Shown: positions 1-10,015 of the stretch, one piece after another
Numbering within the stretch: the first letter of the stretch is position 1
Layout of the letters: every line of letters begins with the position of its first letter
DNA from: Gracilariopsis chorda
Lineage: Eukaryota; Rhodophyta; Florideophyceae; Gracilariales; Gracilariaceae
DNA length: 64,000 bases
Assembly: GCA_003194525.1 (NCBI GenBank)
Contig: NBIV01000137.1
Span: forward strand, 154,830 to 218,829
Reading direction: 5' to 3'
Made by a program: the position numbers and the translations under genes
The notes under the pieces: generated by a model
Told to the model about the DNA's origin: nothing
Databases searched by the model: none
Seen by the model: the letters and a program-made list of their open reading frames with translations, nothing else

Positions 1-1545
1 GTCCTTTGGAGTTCTGAACGTCAGTGTAGGTACAGTACTTGCTATTGTGGATTGGAGTATCTCAGTCATCACAGTTTGAGATACCAAACGTCAGTTACGA
101 AGCGCATGTTGTCTTGCATGCTTCGATAAAGGCCCGATTCAGCCTTCGTGAACAGTTGTTGTTGCTGAACCTGATAATTCTCTCACATCAAAAGATCTGC
201 GATTCCGATAACAGGCGCTCAACTGAAAAATGCACCGTCGATGTTGTTTTAAGCGAGACTGCGTCTTTTCGGTACGAGGGTGAACGCTGCCTTCCGACGG
301 ATCTGCGTTGTCCCATTCCCGTCATTTCCTCTTGTTTGAAGAAGGTATGCATCGACAGAACAGAAGTGCTTTTCAACTGTCATGGAGGACGCTTGGAGCT
401 GTTGTCTGTCAGCTTTCCTTTTCTTGCTTCAGTTGGGAGTTGAGACTACGTGCCATCGCAATCTGAATGAAGGTTTTTCTGTGACTGCAAGGAGAGTGAC
501 GAACGTCACGTCGAAGACTGGATCATAAGCCAGTAAGTCGCAGCCGTTTCGCACACGCGGGACGAAAGCAGAGAGAGCTCCGTGAACGCTTTGTTTTGGT
601 GTTCCACCCTCCTCTTCCAATACACGAGCTTATTTTTCAGAAACTGTCTCACGGCGCATTCGTACCGTCGGTACTCTCAGAACTATCTTCAGGTGTATCG
701 GGGAAAAAGAGAGCACCTGATACTCCGTTCCCGGTTCAAGACAGGCAATGAAGGTGTGTCCGAGGGTAAAGGCCTGGATTCTCGTATGCTATTTTCGCGC
801 GGTTTATGATAACCGATTGTATTGCTTGTTTCTTCCCCTTTTTGCGCTTAGGCCATATATTTTCGATGGGAAGATCGACGAAGAGAGAGGAGATGAGTTG
901 CCAACGGCGCCACCGATGCAATCAACCAGAGAGAATGTACTATTGTCAATGTGTGCTGCGCTGAACTGCGCACAATTCATCGAAACTATTGAGCGTATCT
1001 TCTTCACGACAACATTGCATTTGCGTTGACCGTAACAGATTGACCTTTTGCAGTTGTCGAACTCAAGGAGGACATTGCATCGAGTCTTCGCAAAACACAT
1101 CCTTGTGTTCATTTTCGTTTCTTTCTTATACTTTGGTTTACATTATATAAAACATAAGCGGATATCATCCCCTTCTTCACCCAGCTTGGGCTGCAGGACT
1201 TCAGAATGTTGTTCCCAATCTTGAGACTCAAGGAAGACAAGCTCAGCATGTTGGAACCCACTCTACTCCCAAATCCCCGCCTCCCTTATTCCTGGGCCTT
1301 CAAACACAGCGTCGATGTGGCATCGATGAATCCCTTCGGTCCCGTGGAACGCGTCCAGCTGCCTTTCAACGAAAGCCACAGCTACGAAACCAGACCGAAA
1401 CTGGTCAGACTGGTATAGACTTCCGCAGGGCCGAGTCCCATGAAGAAAACCGTTGTGTGGCCGGGTACAAATGGTGCGTTGTTTCGAGCCCTGATTGGTA
1501 GCGATGAATCTGACACAGGAAAGCGAACTGAAAATGGCTTGGTGC
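1..1545. other. 5' margin, no supported gene
   Basis: Short open frames of 60-134 codons exist on both strands, but none shows a recognisable domain, biased composition or a convincing start context. I see no RNA gene here. The right part (about 1440-1545) borders the 3' end of a minus-strand LINE fragment. Confidence 0.5.
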
Positions 1546-1547
1546 AG

Positions 1548-2030
1548 CGATTTCTTCTTCTTCTTCTTTATTGCGGGTTCAATATGCCTGATTATGACAT
1601 ATCGATAGAGGTTTCTTATGAGAAAAACCTCTCTCTTCCAAGAAAGGCTAACAACTTTCGTGGCCACTGGCGGACTATCTCCGCCAAAATCTTTCTTCTT
1701 CTCTCTGCTGAGGCAGGAAGCTCGCGTCTCCTAGATTCCGTCCGCTTGGCACAGCGAAGCACAAAGTGTTCAGCACGGTTGGTAACGTGCGTGTTGCAGT
1801 CGCATTGTGACGGTTTTGCTTCCATGTAGGTTGCAACAGAGTGAAGCTTCGGAGTGTGTCCCACATAGATCTGAGACAGAGTGACTTCTGCCTTTCGCGG
1901 CGCCCCGTAGTTGTTCTGGGACGTCATCGATCAAAGGCCTGGCTCTCGAGGCAGCCATTTGACCAGCACCAGCAATTGAATCTTGGATCATCGGGCGCTG
2001 TGCAGCACCAGAACTGCCACCGCACATCTC
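1548..2030 (-). mobile_element. LINE (non-LTR retrotransposon) 3' fragment, copy A
   Basis: The minus strand encodes the C-terminal end of a non-LTR retrotransposon polyprotein. It has a Cys/His cluster (C-x-C, then H and C, around the peptide ending FVLRCAKR) followed by a short basic tail ending in FFS and a stop. Downstream on the minus strand lies AATAAA (1567-1572) running directly into a (GAA)n tail. A 7-bp stem (GAGGTTT/AAACCTC) overlaps the stop codon, as in 3' stem-loops that some LINE reverse transcriptases recognise. The coding part shifts frame near 1900, so the copy is 5'-truncated and dead. Copy D at 42.2-42.5 kb is closely similar, including the tail. Confidence 0.75.
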
Positions 2031-2048
2031 AACTTCTGCATCACCGCG

Positions 2049-3310
2049 ATGTGTGCTCCGGCAAATGGAGCATTTCTAGTTGGACCTCAGAATATTGGCG
2101 GAGTGATGGGAATCACTCAGTTCACACAACATAATGTTGTTCTTAGGGTGGATCCGTCTGGCACTCAACGGCTACCTGTGGCAGGTAATCTGAATGACGC
2201 CGTCCTGCAATCTCACGGTTACCCTGATGGCGACGTCGCCGAAAAGATTAGGGCTGATCTGGCCGACGATCAGCCCGATACCGCCGGAGGGATTGAAGGG
2301 GTTGTGGCGCTCGCAGAACAGGTCCAACACATTCTGGGTTTGAGGCGGCGCAAGCTTGGGAACATTGGAACAAGCTTGGGGACAGCCAGCCCCCGGGTGC
2401 TGCCGCCGTACAATTCGTCGCAAGGCAGCTGTATCAACAGCTTGTGAATGAGGAAGGGGCCAGGCCATGGGGGACGAACACTATTGCACATGTGGCGGGC
2501 GGCGTTCATTACGCTGACCAAAACATACTGCACAGTTACTTGCGAGGGGCCACGGCTGAAGCGAACGCGTCGCAGCCCACCGTCGTCGATGGCGACGGGA
2601 AGACGATTCCAGCCGAGGCGGACGGCACGTGTTCACTGCCACCCGGTGTTCAAGCTTCGATTGCAGATCCGAACTCGTCGGCAGCAGGCGGATCCTCTGT
2701 AGTTGGTACGCCAGGTTCGCCGGTGGAAGAGGGGCGTCGGACACCGCCCAAGGAACAGGCCGGGCTCAATTCGAGCGCGAAGAAGGCCCGCAGGGGAGAC
2801 GGTGGAATTTCGAAGGCCAGTGGAGCTGGACCGCGCGAGGCAAAGCGGGAGCCGAGGACCTACTCGCAGGCCGCGCCGAGGCAGCACTGCCATACATGCT
2901 TTCGGCTGCCGACGACGAACGCTCCGCACATGATGCGCGGCAACCTGCTCCGAAGCCGGTGCCGAAAAACCACCTACGCAAAGTGCTTTGAGAGGTATAA
3001 CTGGGACCTCGAAGCAGCTAGGGATGCGAAAGCTGGGATATGGATGTGCACTCACTGTCGCGGGGAATGCCCAACCCGTGCACAATGCGTGATCTATAGC
3101 AGAACTTCGGACCCGCGGTGGATGAAACTTATCAACTACCGCAAGAACGGAGCCGGGGGAGCCGGGAATGGTGCATCGGAAGATGGGAAAGTGTCCCCGG
3201 TCGCAGGATCAAGCCAAGGCCCGGGCGATAGGACTATTGTTGGACGCGCAGAGCCCGTGGGCTTTGTGAGCTCGCAGCAGTCATCGGCTACATTCCGGGG
3301 ACATGAATAG
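2049..3310 (+). pseudogene. CDCA7-type zinc-finger (zf-4CXXC_R1) gene with a frame break
   Basis: The C-terminal half (frame open from about 2297 to 3310) contains a Cys cluster: CHTC, then CRK...AKCF, then WMCTHCRGECPTRAQC. This is the arrangement of the zf-4CXXC_R1 domain found in CDCA7-like chromatin proteins, which in animals and plants act with HELLS/DDM1 remodelers in DNA methylation. The region before it is Ser/Gly/Pro-rich and basic, probably disordered. The N-terminal part lies in another frame from about 2049 (ATG). The two frames would connect if a 20-bp segment bounded by two copies of CAAGCTTGGG (2351-2360, 2371-2380) were absent. The ATG choice is uncertain because the LINE copy A fragment abuts the 5' side. 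It could be a pseudogene, an allele with a small duplication, or an assembly error. Confidence 0.55.
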
Positions 3311-3869
3311 AGACTGGTGCTACGTTACAAAGAAAATATTTCTCTCCGAGGAGCTTTACGTAATACATAGAGTTTAGCATTCAAGACGAAGAAAAGCTCC
3401 CCTGCAGTGTTAGATTCTTCCATTCCGTAATCAGGTAATGTGTGCCTATAAAAAAGAAGAAGACGAAGAAGAAGTGAGCTCGCCTTCCGCTTTCTGTGTC
3501 GATTTGACAGCGGTTGGGCGACGAGCAGCGTGTTTGTTGTGGAGGGTGGGGGGAGAGAGGCGAGAAGCACCAAAGGACGCATTGATGGGGATGCTGGGCT
3601 TTGGAACGGCGGGCTTGGGAAAAGTGTGGGGGTCATGAGAATGAAGGCAGGATAAGTAGAGCTGGGCGGAATACCTGTAGCGCGAGCAAAGTAGTTCGGG
3701 CACGATAGAAACAGAAGTTCATTCGACAGATGAAGATGCATAGTGGGGACCTGCAGCAAATGGAGCGGCACGGTGGTGCGGTTCCCTAGCAATCTGAAGA
3801 AGAACGTGTCCGTTCCCAGCTGGGGATGTGCGTATGTGTTCATATGAGCTCGTGTCACTAATTCCAAGA
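3311..3869. other. Intergenic, no supported gene
   Basis: The stretch contains a purine-rich patch of repeated AAG/GAA triplets at about 3450-3475. A 203-codon open frame on the minus strand runs through it but overlaps the LINE copy B coding end and shows no family features. Nothing else is supported. Confidence 0.5.
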
Positions 3870-4658
3870 CTACGGTAGGGGTTGCATTGAGAAGAACCCC
3901 TCTCTCTCTAGATAAACCATCAGCTTTTCTGGCCATGTCCTTACTATTGATTCGACGTCAGAACCCTGCCTCTCTCGGAGAGGTGGGAGTTCTCGACGAC
4001 CGGACGCCGCTCTTCGGCGGCATCTATGAACGAAATGGTCTAGATTATTAAGTATGTTGAGCCCACATGCCAGCGGGCAGAAGTATTTCCTGTTGTGTAG
4101 AAACGTAGAGACTGGATGTAGCGTCGGAACGTGGCCAGTAAATACTTGCGACAGGGCGGTATGTGCCCTCCTTAGAGTCACTACATTTAACAACGACTCT
4201 GGCACCTCGCTTATTGGCTCTGCGCTAGTAAGACGGACGCGAGTTCTCTGTCTCACTTGCAGAAAGCCGATCTCTTTTTGGGGTTGCTGCGCAATGGGGA
4301 GACCAAGACTTTTCTTTGCAAATTCGTCGGCGGCCTCGTTTTGTGATAATCCGCAGTGTCCTGGGCTGGGGATGGTGTTGTTGATGGCTGCGGCGAAACG
4401 GAACGCCGAGATGTGACGGAAGTGATGAGGTCGGGATTGGAAGAGAGGTAGAAAAATGTTGGTGAGACAGACAAGGATACTGGGGTGGTGGTAGAGAAGA
4501 CCGGCACAAGTGAGGGGCTCGAAGATGTCGTGCTGGAGTCCCTCGAGAGAATCTTTGGACAGGCTGGATGCGGTAAAGCGGTATGGGAGATATATGGGAG
4601 ACTCGCTCCATATTTTGAACAGGAACGGTGAGGCGGACATAGAAATGTCCGCGATCAC
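3870..4658 (-). mobile_element. LINE 3' fragment, copy B, with RNase H remnant
   Basis: A 262-codon minus-strand frame encodes the end of an RNase H domain (GHCGLSQNEAADEFAKKSL, the usual His-containing C-terminal block). It continues into the linker motif ALSQVFTGHVPTLHPVSTFL and a terminal basic segment ending FFSMQPLP. The linker is shared with copies A and C (ALSQ-x-x-x-GH), so all belong to one LINE superfamily. The terminal Cys/His knuckle is altered compared with copy A. The copy is truncated upstream and starts at no plausible Met, so it is a fragment. Confidence 0.7.
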
Positions 4659-4913
4659 AGCGAGTCTACCACAGGTTGTGTGAGAACGAACTCTCTATCT
4701 TCTTCGATGCAATTGTTTCTCTTCGGGAATGCTGTGAACTTGTCGAACAATCTTTTTTCTGCTTATACTTCTTCCATCCCAGCAACTGAGCTGCTCCTCA
4801 CTGCGTGTCACGTACTCTTTCGGACACCAAGGAATGGCATATTTCATTTCGTATGCAGTGCATAGCCGCCCACCTTGCCAGGCATGAAGCAACTACACAT
4901 GAGGATGATCAAC

Positions 4914-4976
4914 ACCGGACATGCATCAACGCATCATTGCACATTATGAAGGCGCCTACGCTGATGCATGTCCGGT
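4914..4976. repeat. 15-bp perfect inverted repeat
   Basis: The arms ACCGGACATGCATCA (4914-4928) and its exact complement (4962-4976) flank a 33-nt spacer. No open frame depends on it. It could be the core of a small non-autonomous element or a structured RNA; I see no target duplication that would decide. Confidence 0.6.
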
Positions 4977-5556
4977 CTCGACTTGCATTCACCAAGCCCC
5001 TGCTGTTTCATTCTTTCCGATACCATGAACCCTAATCTTTCGGTCAAAGACGGTTGGCTTTGCGTGTTTCAGGAACGTTCTGTCCCAACTTGAGCGTAAC
5101 AGCTTTCTGGAATCTCTATCTTAAAGGACTAGTAAGCTATCCCAGATATATCCGACTGCTGATCCATTTTGTTTTCCTCCCCTGTCCACATGACATATTC
5201 CCAAAATGAATGCGGACAAAGAACTGTAGATTCTGTATTGTACGGAGATGTCACAACTGGCAGTTGCCGTAAGATCCTCGACGGAACCATGTATGGGGTT
5301 CATACTCTGCTTGCCTTGCGGTTTAAGAATTGACAGCGGTGCAGATGATCCTTTCCAGGTATGGGAGGTCCGCGTCCTCAAAGGCTTGGTCGAGAAAATC
5401 TGCAAGATAATGGCATACCTGTACTTACGAACAAGAGGAAAGGTGATAAGCGAATTACACACGGGATTACCGTCGATTCCGCGCTGATGCTTGAAGAGGA
5501 TTATAGGATCGAAGTGCTGTGCAAGCAAAGGTACTAGGATATACGTTGAAGAGCAA

Positions 5557-5640
5557 AGGCGACAGAAGCAGTTCCGCCCTTCGAGGTGTGCCGACCTTCC
5601 GAAAAGGCTACTAAACATTATCAAAGTTACGCCGTACGAG
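5557..5640 (-). repeat. Dispersed repeat R3, copy A
   Basis: The minus strand carries the block CGGAAGGTCGGCACACCTCG plus flanks, also present on the plus strand at about 41.08-41.20 kb and 46.48-46.59 kb. This copy lacks the upstream GT-rich part seen in the other two. The family has no coding capacity that I can see. Confidence 0.7.
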
Positions 5641-6325
5641 GAAGCCAAATGGAAATGCGATTGTGTCTATTCGGGGAATTTCGCCGTCGAATAGATAATT
5701 AGCCTTCTACTTCCAAAGCCCTTTAACACACCCACAAAGGCGACAGAAGGATAGGTATAAAAGACTTTGGAGTATTACCGCAATCGATCGACATTAGATG
5801 TTGGACGGACGGACAGGCGAATAGCAGAGACAGAACGGAGTTTCATCGGTGTTAAGTTTTGTGGACCATTGTGGCCAAGCGGCACGGTGGGCATCAGTCT
5901 TGACATGGTTATGTTATCGGGTATTACCGGAGGGGGGTATCATGAGTTCATGGAGACTTTTGTGGTGGCCTGACACAAGAGCTCATGTTATCCACCATTG
6001 AGATGAGGCCTGGAGCCATGCCAAGCTGGATAAATCGACAAATCCATTGTTGCTTAGAGCCTCGATTGACAATTCCTTGTCCTATGATTCCTTCACCTTT
6101 TCCAGGTATTGTCCGTTTAGATCATTCGGAGCAGCCCCCTCATCAGGAATCCTGCACCGTGCTGACTTCAGTTAAACGGTTTGGCCAAACAGATGATTTC
6201 GGTAGTTGCTTCTTCCAACTGATGACGCCCGATCGTTTGCCCAAAGGAGGTAGAAGGCTGGTTAATCTCCCGACTAAAAAACCGTGCTTACCTGCACTTC
6301 ATTTACAAAACCGGAATGCTACCAT

Positions 6326-7915
6326 CTACTCGCTTAACAAATCGTGGCTTTTCGTCGAAACCAGTTTCTCTCTTGCTTGTCCAAATGCTGCCTCAGAAAC
6401 AACACGAAACGCGTATCCCCCTCGGGAGCTCGTAAGCTCAACCTTCTTGCACCATTCCGTTGCCAGCAAAGCAATAGCGTCAAGCTGCTTTTCAAGATCA
6501 GTTCTTGTCCATTTCTTTGGGTGAAGTTTTTCTAACTTAAGGATCAATTGCTGCCAACCCATTGCGAATCGCTTTTCGTTCCTCATTACAACGAAGATAC
6601 TGTCCATCGTGTCAGGAAGCTTAGAAAAGAGACCCTCATTTCTCTTCTTCTCCTCTTTCAGCTTGGACTCTTGCTTCTTTAGCGCTTCGGATCGAGCTCG
6701 GACTCGTTCTAGAAGGCTCCTGGGGATGCATCCTTCAGCTTCGTCCCCTTCGTCCTCTTCGGGACTTGTGTCGTCCTGTTCGTGGCTCGCGTCCAAAGTG
6801 GTGGAATCAGGAAGATTAAACCGCACTCTCTTCACCTGTCGGACTCTCTCGCGAGACTTCTCGCTGGTATACAGCGGGGGAGCTGGAAGCTCGCTCACCT
6901 CCTTTTCTAGATCAAAGTCTGGATGCCAAATATCACTCTTGTATCGCGTAGCAGAAATCTGCTCCAAGAACTTCTCGTGATGCTTTCGAACCTGTTGAAG
7001 TAGACGCTTGTGGAGTAGAGATCGTCTTAATCGTGCAGGAGCAACGCCAAGAGAACTTGTTACTCGTCCCTTATCGCCGTCTGCGCCGCGGTCCTCGTCG
7101 ACTTTGTCAAGCCGTACAATTAGATTATCGGAAGGTCGCTTCGGGTTGAATGTGGCCTTTGGACCAGGCAGAACTGCGACAGCCTCCGGAACAAGATGCG
7201 CTAATTGCGATAAAACCTTAACAGTAAAGTCCCGGCGAGTGCTTCGTGCTACAATGTCGCGCAAAGCCCCCACGGTTGGTCTCATTTTGCGAACCCGGAC
7301 CAGGGCGACGGCCGTTTCAAGGGCGATTAGGGTATCCAATACCAGTGCGTATGACTTCGGAAGCATGCACCTGTCATACAGCAGGGCATCACCCCCAGGA
7401 ACGGAAGATGAAAAGCTCTTCGATTGAACTGGCTCAGCGCTCAGAACAGTGCTGGGAGACGGCGACTTGGCCTTCGCCTTCTTGCCATTGATTTTAGTTT
7501 CCGATTTCTTGTTCTCTCCGACAGTCGACGACATGGCTTCGGTTTTCGTGGACATACTCGGACGCCTGCTATCCATGTGCGGTGTCGCCAGAACAAATGA
7601 TGGTTGCGCGAACTTCTTCATTCTCCTCGTATGTCTTTCTTTCTTCAGAATCTCGGATAGTCGCCATCTTTTTTTCTGCGAGTCTATTTCGTGTGCCGAT
7701 GTAATCGCCGAGGGAGGAGCGACTGGGGCCGGTAAAGCCTCTGGGATGTCTTCTGAGAGCTTCTGTCGCTTGGTATCACGGGCAGAGATATCTGAAAAAG
7801 TTCTCGGCTTCCTCACTCTATCGCCTATGAGGTCTGTCAGCTGATGCTGCTCTCCCCGTTCGATAGCGCGCTCCGTTTCTTTTCGAAGTCTCTTCATGCC
7901 TCGTTTGGAAGCCAT
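6326..7915 (-). CDS. CDT1: DNA replication licensing factor CDT1
   Basis: A single 529-residue frame starts at the ATG at 7915. Residues 1-170 are basic and low-complexity, as in other CDT1 N-termini. Residues about 184-250 (LPKSYALVLDTLIALETAVALVR...MRPTVGALRD...LSQLAHLVPEAV) fit the CDT1 winged-helix fold that binds geminin and MCM. The C-terminal winged helix is introduced by IPRSLLERVRAR (398-408) and spans about 430-525. CDT1 loads MCM2-7 on origins together with ORC and CDC6 in G1. Residues 23-30 (QHQLTDLI) resemble a PIP degron, with Q, L and TD present but both aromatic positions replaced. The upstream DNA contains two E2F-type sites. The length is normal for the family and no break is seen. 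Confidence 0.9.
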   Translation of the reverse strand: MASKRGMKRLRKETERAIERGEQHQLTDLIGDRVRKPRTFSDISARDTKRQKLSEDIPEALPAPVAPPSAITSAHEIDSQKKRWRLSEILKKERHTRRMKKFAQPSFVLATPHMDSRRPSMSTKTEAMSSTVGENKKSETKINGKKAKAKSPSPSTVLSAEPVQSKSFSSSVPGGDALLYDRCMLPKSYALVLDTLIALETAVALVRVRKMRPTVGALRDIVARSTRRDFTVKVLSQLAHLVPEAVAVLPGPKATFNPKRPSDNLIVRLDKVDEDRGADGDKGRVTSSLGVAPARLRRSLLHKRLLQQVRKHHEKFLEQISATRYKSDIWHPDFDLEKEVSELPAPPLYTSEKSRERVRQVKRVRFNLPDSTTLDASHEQDDTSPEEDEGDEAEGCIPRSLLERVRARSEALKKQESKLKEEKKRNEGLFSKLPDTMDSIFVVMRNEKRFAMGWQQLILKLEKLHPKKWTRTDLEKQLDAIALLATEWCKKVELTSSRGGYAFRVVSEAAFGQAREKLVSTKSHDLLSE

Positions 7916-8145
7916 TGTGTGTTAGTTGTGTTGTGGAAAGACGGATTAGGATCCTGTCCTTCTGCTCCTATACGAACAATGGAGCCGAAAAGGGGGATCG
8001 AAGGAATGGGAGTATGCGTGCAAAGAGGGAAATTAGGGCTTCGCTAGGATTGAGCGTGGTCGGGAACGGGCATGAGCCTGTGGGGGTATACATGAGGGTG
8101 AGCACGAGGCCGGGTACGAGCCCTGTAGTCTTCGAGTACGAGCCC

Positions 8146-8153
8146 TTTGGCGC
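8146..8153 (+). promoter_or_regulatory. E2F-type site upstream of CDT1
   Basis: TTTGGCGC matches the E2F/DP consensus TTTSSCGC. It lies about 230 bp upstream of the CDT1 ATG. A second match is at 8249-8258. Confidence 0.55.
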
Positions 8154-8233
8154 CATTTCGAGCGCTAATCCAGGCCGAAGGCAAAGTGTTTCAAAGGAAC
8201 ACATGAAGACGGGGCTACAAGTGTCACCGAAAA

Positions 8234-8258
8234 CCAATAAGAGCAACTCCCGCCAAAA
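8234..8258. promoter_or_regulatory. CCAAT motif and second E2F-type site upstream of CDT1
   Basis: CCAAT at 8234-8238 is followed by CCCGCCAAAA at 8249-8258, whose complement TTTTGGCGGG fits the E2F/DP consensus. CCAAT and E2F sites commonly co-occur in G1/S promoters. The distance to the ATG is about 320-345 bp. Confidence 0.45.
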
Positions 8259-8675
8259 GAGGGTTCCGAAACCAGAACCACCGAAAATTGATCTGAATCA
8301 AAGGATCCGTTTTGAAACTGCGAATGACTGGATTGCACCACGCGTTGCGCGTGCGCCAGGAGTGGTTTTCGGTTACGTTTCCCGAAGAGGCACTGCGGAC
8401 AGTTTCCGGTCCGACGGCGGTCACCGTCTTCCGTTCCTTCGTTGGCGGTACGACAGCCAGACTAACTTGACCGAGATGTTCAACAATTCTCAGCGTTACA
8501 CTTCCAGTGTTCTGTACAAGAGCGTCACGGCTGGGAAATAGACAACCGGCGCCGTCGGGCGGCATTGAGTACAGAAAATCTACGGTATCCGGCATCAAGT
8601 GCCATTGATTCAACATCATTGTCCGGGCTAATTCTGTTACATGCGAGTGTTATCTGCGGAATTCTCTTACGAGGT

Positions 8676-8905
8676 GTGGAGCTCCTACCTTGCATTCCCC
8701 GCATGAATTTCAATGGGAGTATGTCTTCTCCGAGATTCCTAACTGTGCCGGGCAGTGCCTCAGCTTTCTGATTATCGAGTAGTGTGGACTCCTCTCACAA
8801 ACATGTGGAGTTCCCTATCTTTCGTTTCCCGCGTGAATTTCTGAAGGAGTACGTTTTCTCCCAGATTCTTAATTGTGCTAGGCAGCGCCTCAGCATTCTG
8901 ATTAT
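8676..8905. repeat. Degenerate direct repeat of about 100 bp
   Basis: Two copies, 8676-8776 and 8805-8905, align from GTGGAG to CTGATTATC with roughly four in five positions identical by eye. The start-to-start distance is 129 bp. They lie 3' of RRP1 and 5' of CDT1. The function is unknown. Confidence 0.65.
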
Positions 8906-8980
8906 CTATGTTCTTGCTGAAAACGATATTTTACAAACTTCGAACACAGTTGAAGTTTCATAGCAATGAACTTTCAATCT

Positions 8981-10015
8981 TTATCCTTCATGGGATTCCT
9001 TGATTGTTGCAGAGCCTTCGGCATCTGCGTCTGTTAAACCGTTACCTTTTTGTTTCTTCTGTTCGTCATAATCCGAGACTTCACCCTTCATTTGTTTTCT
9101 GATATCGTACAGGCTTTTACGAAGGCTATCAGGAGTTGCCTTGTTTGCCGCAAAAGACATAACATGTTTTGATGCTCTTGCAAGCATGTCTCTCTGAAAC
9201 TTTGGTTTCAAATCCACCGACTCGGATTTGACAAAATCGACAAGTCTGCCGAGGATTCTTTCCGTTATTCTCTTGATCAAGGCAAGAGAATACTTCTGCG
9301 GAGTGCTCATGATTTGAATCGGCGCTTTCAGTGCTTTGTCGAACACCTTGTGGACATCATTACCGGGACAACACTTTCCCCGTTGAAGCAAAGGCTGTAG
9401 TATTTTGTCAATGTACATGTCGAGAACGTGCAGTGTGAAGCCCTGTCCTTCCTTATGAGCACGGTCCCATACCTGTGTTTGAAGCATCTCCAGCATTGCA
9501 TCCATGTTTTCTGTGAAAGACTCGTTAGTCTTCTGCTCCAACACAATTTCGATAGACTTGGCCAAGGCAGCGTTGGCAAGTTCGTAGTACTTGTCCACTC
9601 TATGTCGGTCAATACCAAACCATTCTCTCATTAAACATCCGAAGGAGCTAGACAAGAAAGGCCATCCCGCGACGTCAGTGAGCTCAATAACGTGTTGTAT
9701 GGTACTCGTGATTACACGGGGCCTGTCAGCCATCCATATGCAGTAGAAAAGCGCCTTCCATAGTCGGTCAAGTTCTCTAGCTTGCAACTCGCCTTTGTTT
9801 GCACTTAGCCATGATTGAAGGGATGTTAGAGAAGCTTCCCTGACACGCCTTTCCGTATCTGATAGCGCTCGAGCAAGCTTTAGCTCTCTTTCGCCAACAA
9901 TTACCTTGTTGTTCACGACGTCAAGTGATTCATGTAAATGCTCCACTGCTTTGTTATTCAGCACCTTTCGAGATTTTCGTTTCCGCTTGAATCTGATTTG
10001 ATGCTGGCTTTTCAT
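8981..10015 (-). CDS. RRP1: Ribosomal RNA processing protein 1 (RRP1/Nop52)
   Basis: The 344-residue frame starts at ATG 10015. Residues about 45-170 carry the Nop52 signature: LARALSDTERRVREASLTSLQSWL, then LDRLWKALFYCIWMADRPRV and FGCLMREWFGIDRHRVDKYY. The C-terminus (about 300-344) is Lys/Asp/Glu-rich. RRP1 is a nucleolar protein required for 27S pre-rRNA processing and 60S subunit assembly. The length suits the compact yeast/plant form rather than the longer vertebrate protein. The 5' end faces the divergent GCP gene across about 1.1 kb. Confidence 0.92.
   Translation of the reverse strand: MKSQHQIRFKRKRKSRKVLNNKAVEHLHESLDVVNNKVIVGERELKLARALSDTERRVREASLTSLQSWLSANKGELQARELDRLWKALFYCIWMADRPRVITSTIQHVIELTDVAGWPFLSSSFGCLMREWFGIDRHRVDKYYELANAALAKSIEIVLEQKTNESFTENMDAMLEMLQTQVWDRAHKEGQGFTLHVLDMYIDKILQPLLQRGKCCPGNDVHKVFDKALKAPIQIMSTPQKYSLALIKRITERILGRLVDFVKSESVDLKPKFQRDMLARASKHVMSFAANKATPDSLRKSLYDIRKQMKGEVSDYDEQKKQKGNGLTDADAEGSATIKESHEG

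Larger units (their letters stand above)
4659..6325. other. Gene-poor interval with a dispersed repeat and a long inverted repeat
   Basis: No open frame here has recognisable protein features. The interval contains the 15-bp inverted repeat at 4914-4976 and a minus-orientation copy of a dispersed repeat at about 5557-5640; both are listed separately. Confidence 0.5.
7916..8980. other. CDT1 promoter side and intergenic region up to the RRP1 3' end
   Basis: The part next to CDT1 holds E2F-type sites and a CCAAT motif. The distal part holds a degenerate direct repeat (8676-8905). Open frames here overlap these elements and show no protein family. Confidence 0.5.

Noticed and set aside
39-443. 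134-codon plus-strand frame
   Set aside because: No domain, ordinary composition, and overlapped by equally long frames on the other strand.
3325-3936. 203-codon minus-strand frame
   Set aside because: Overlaps LINE copy B in another frame and has no family signal; Leu/Pro richness follows base composition.
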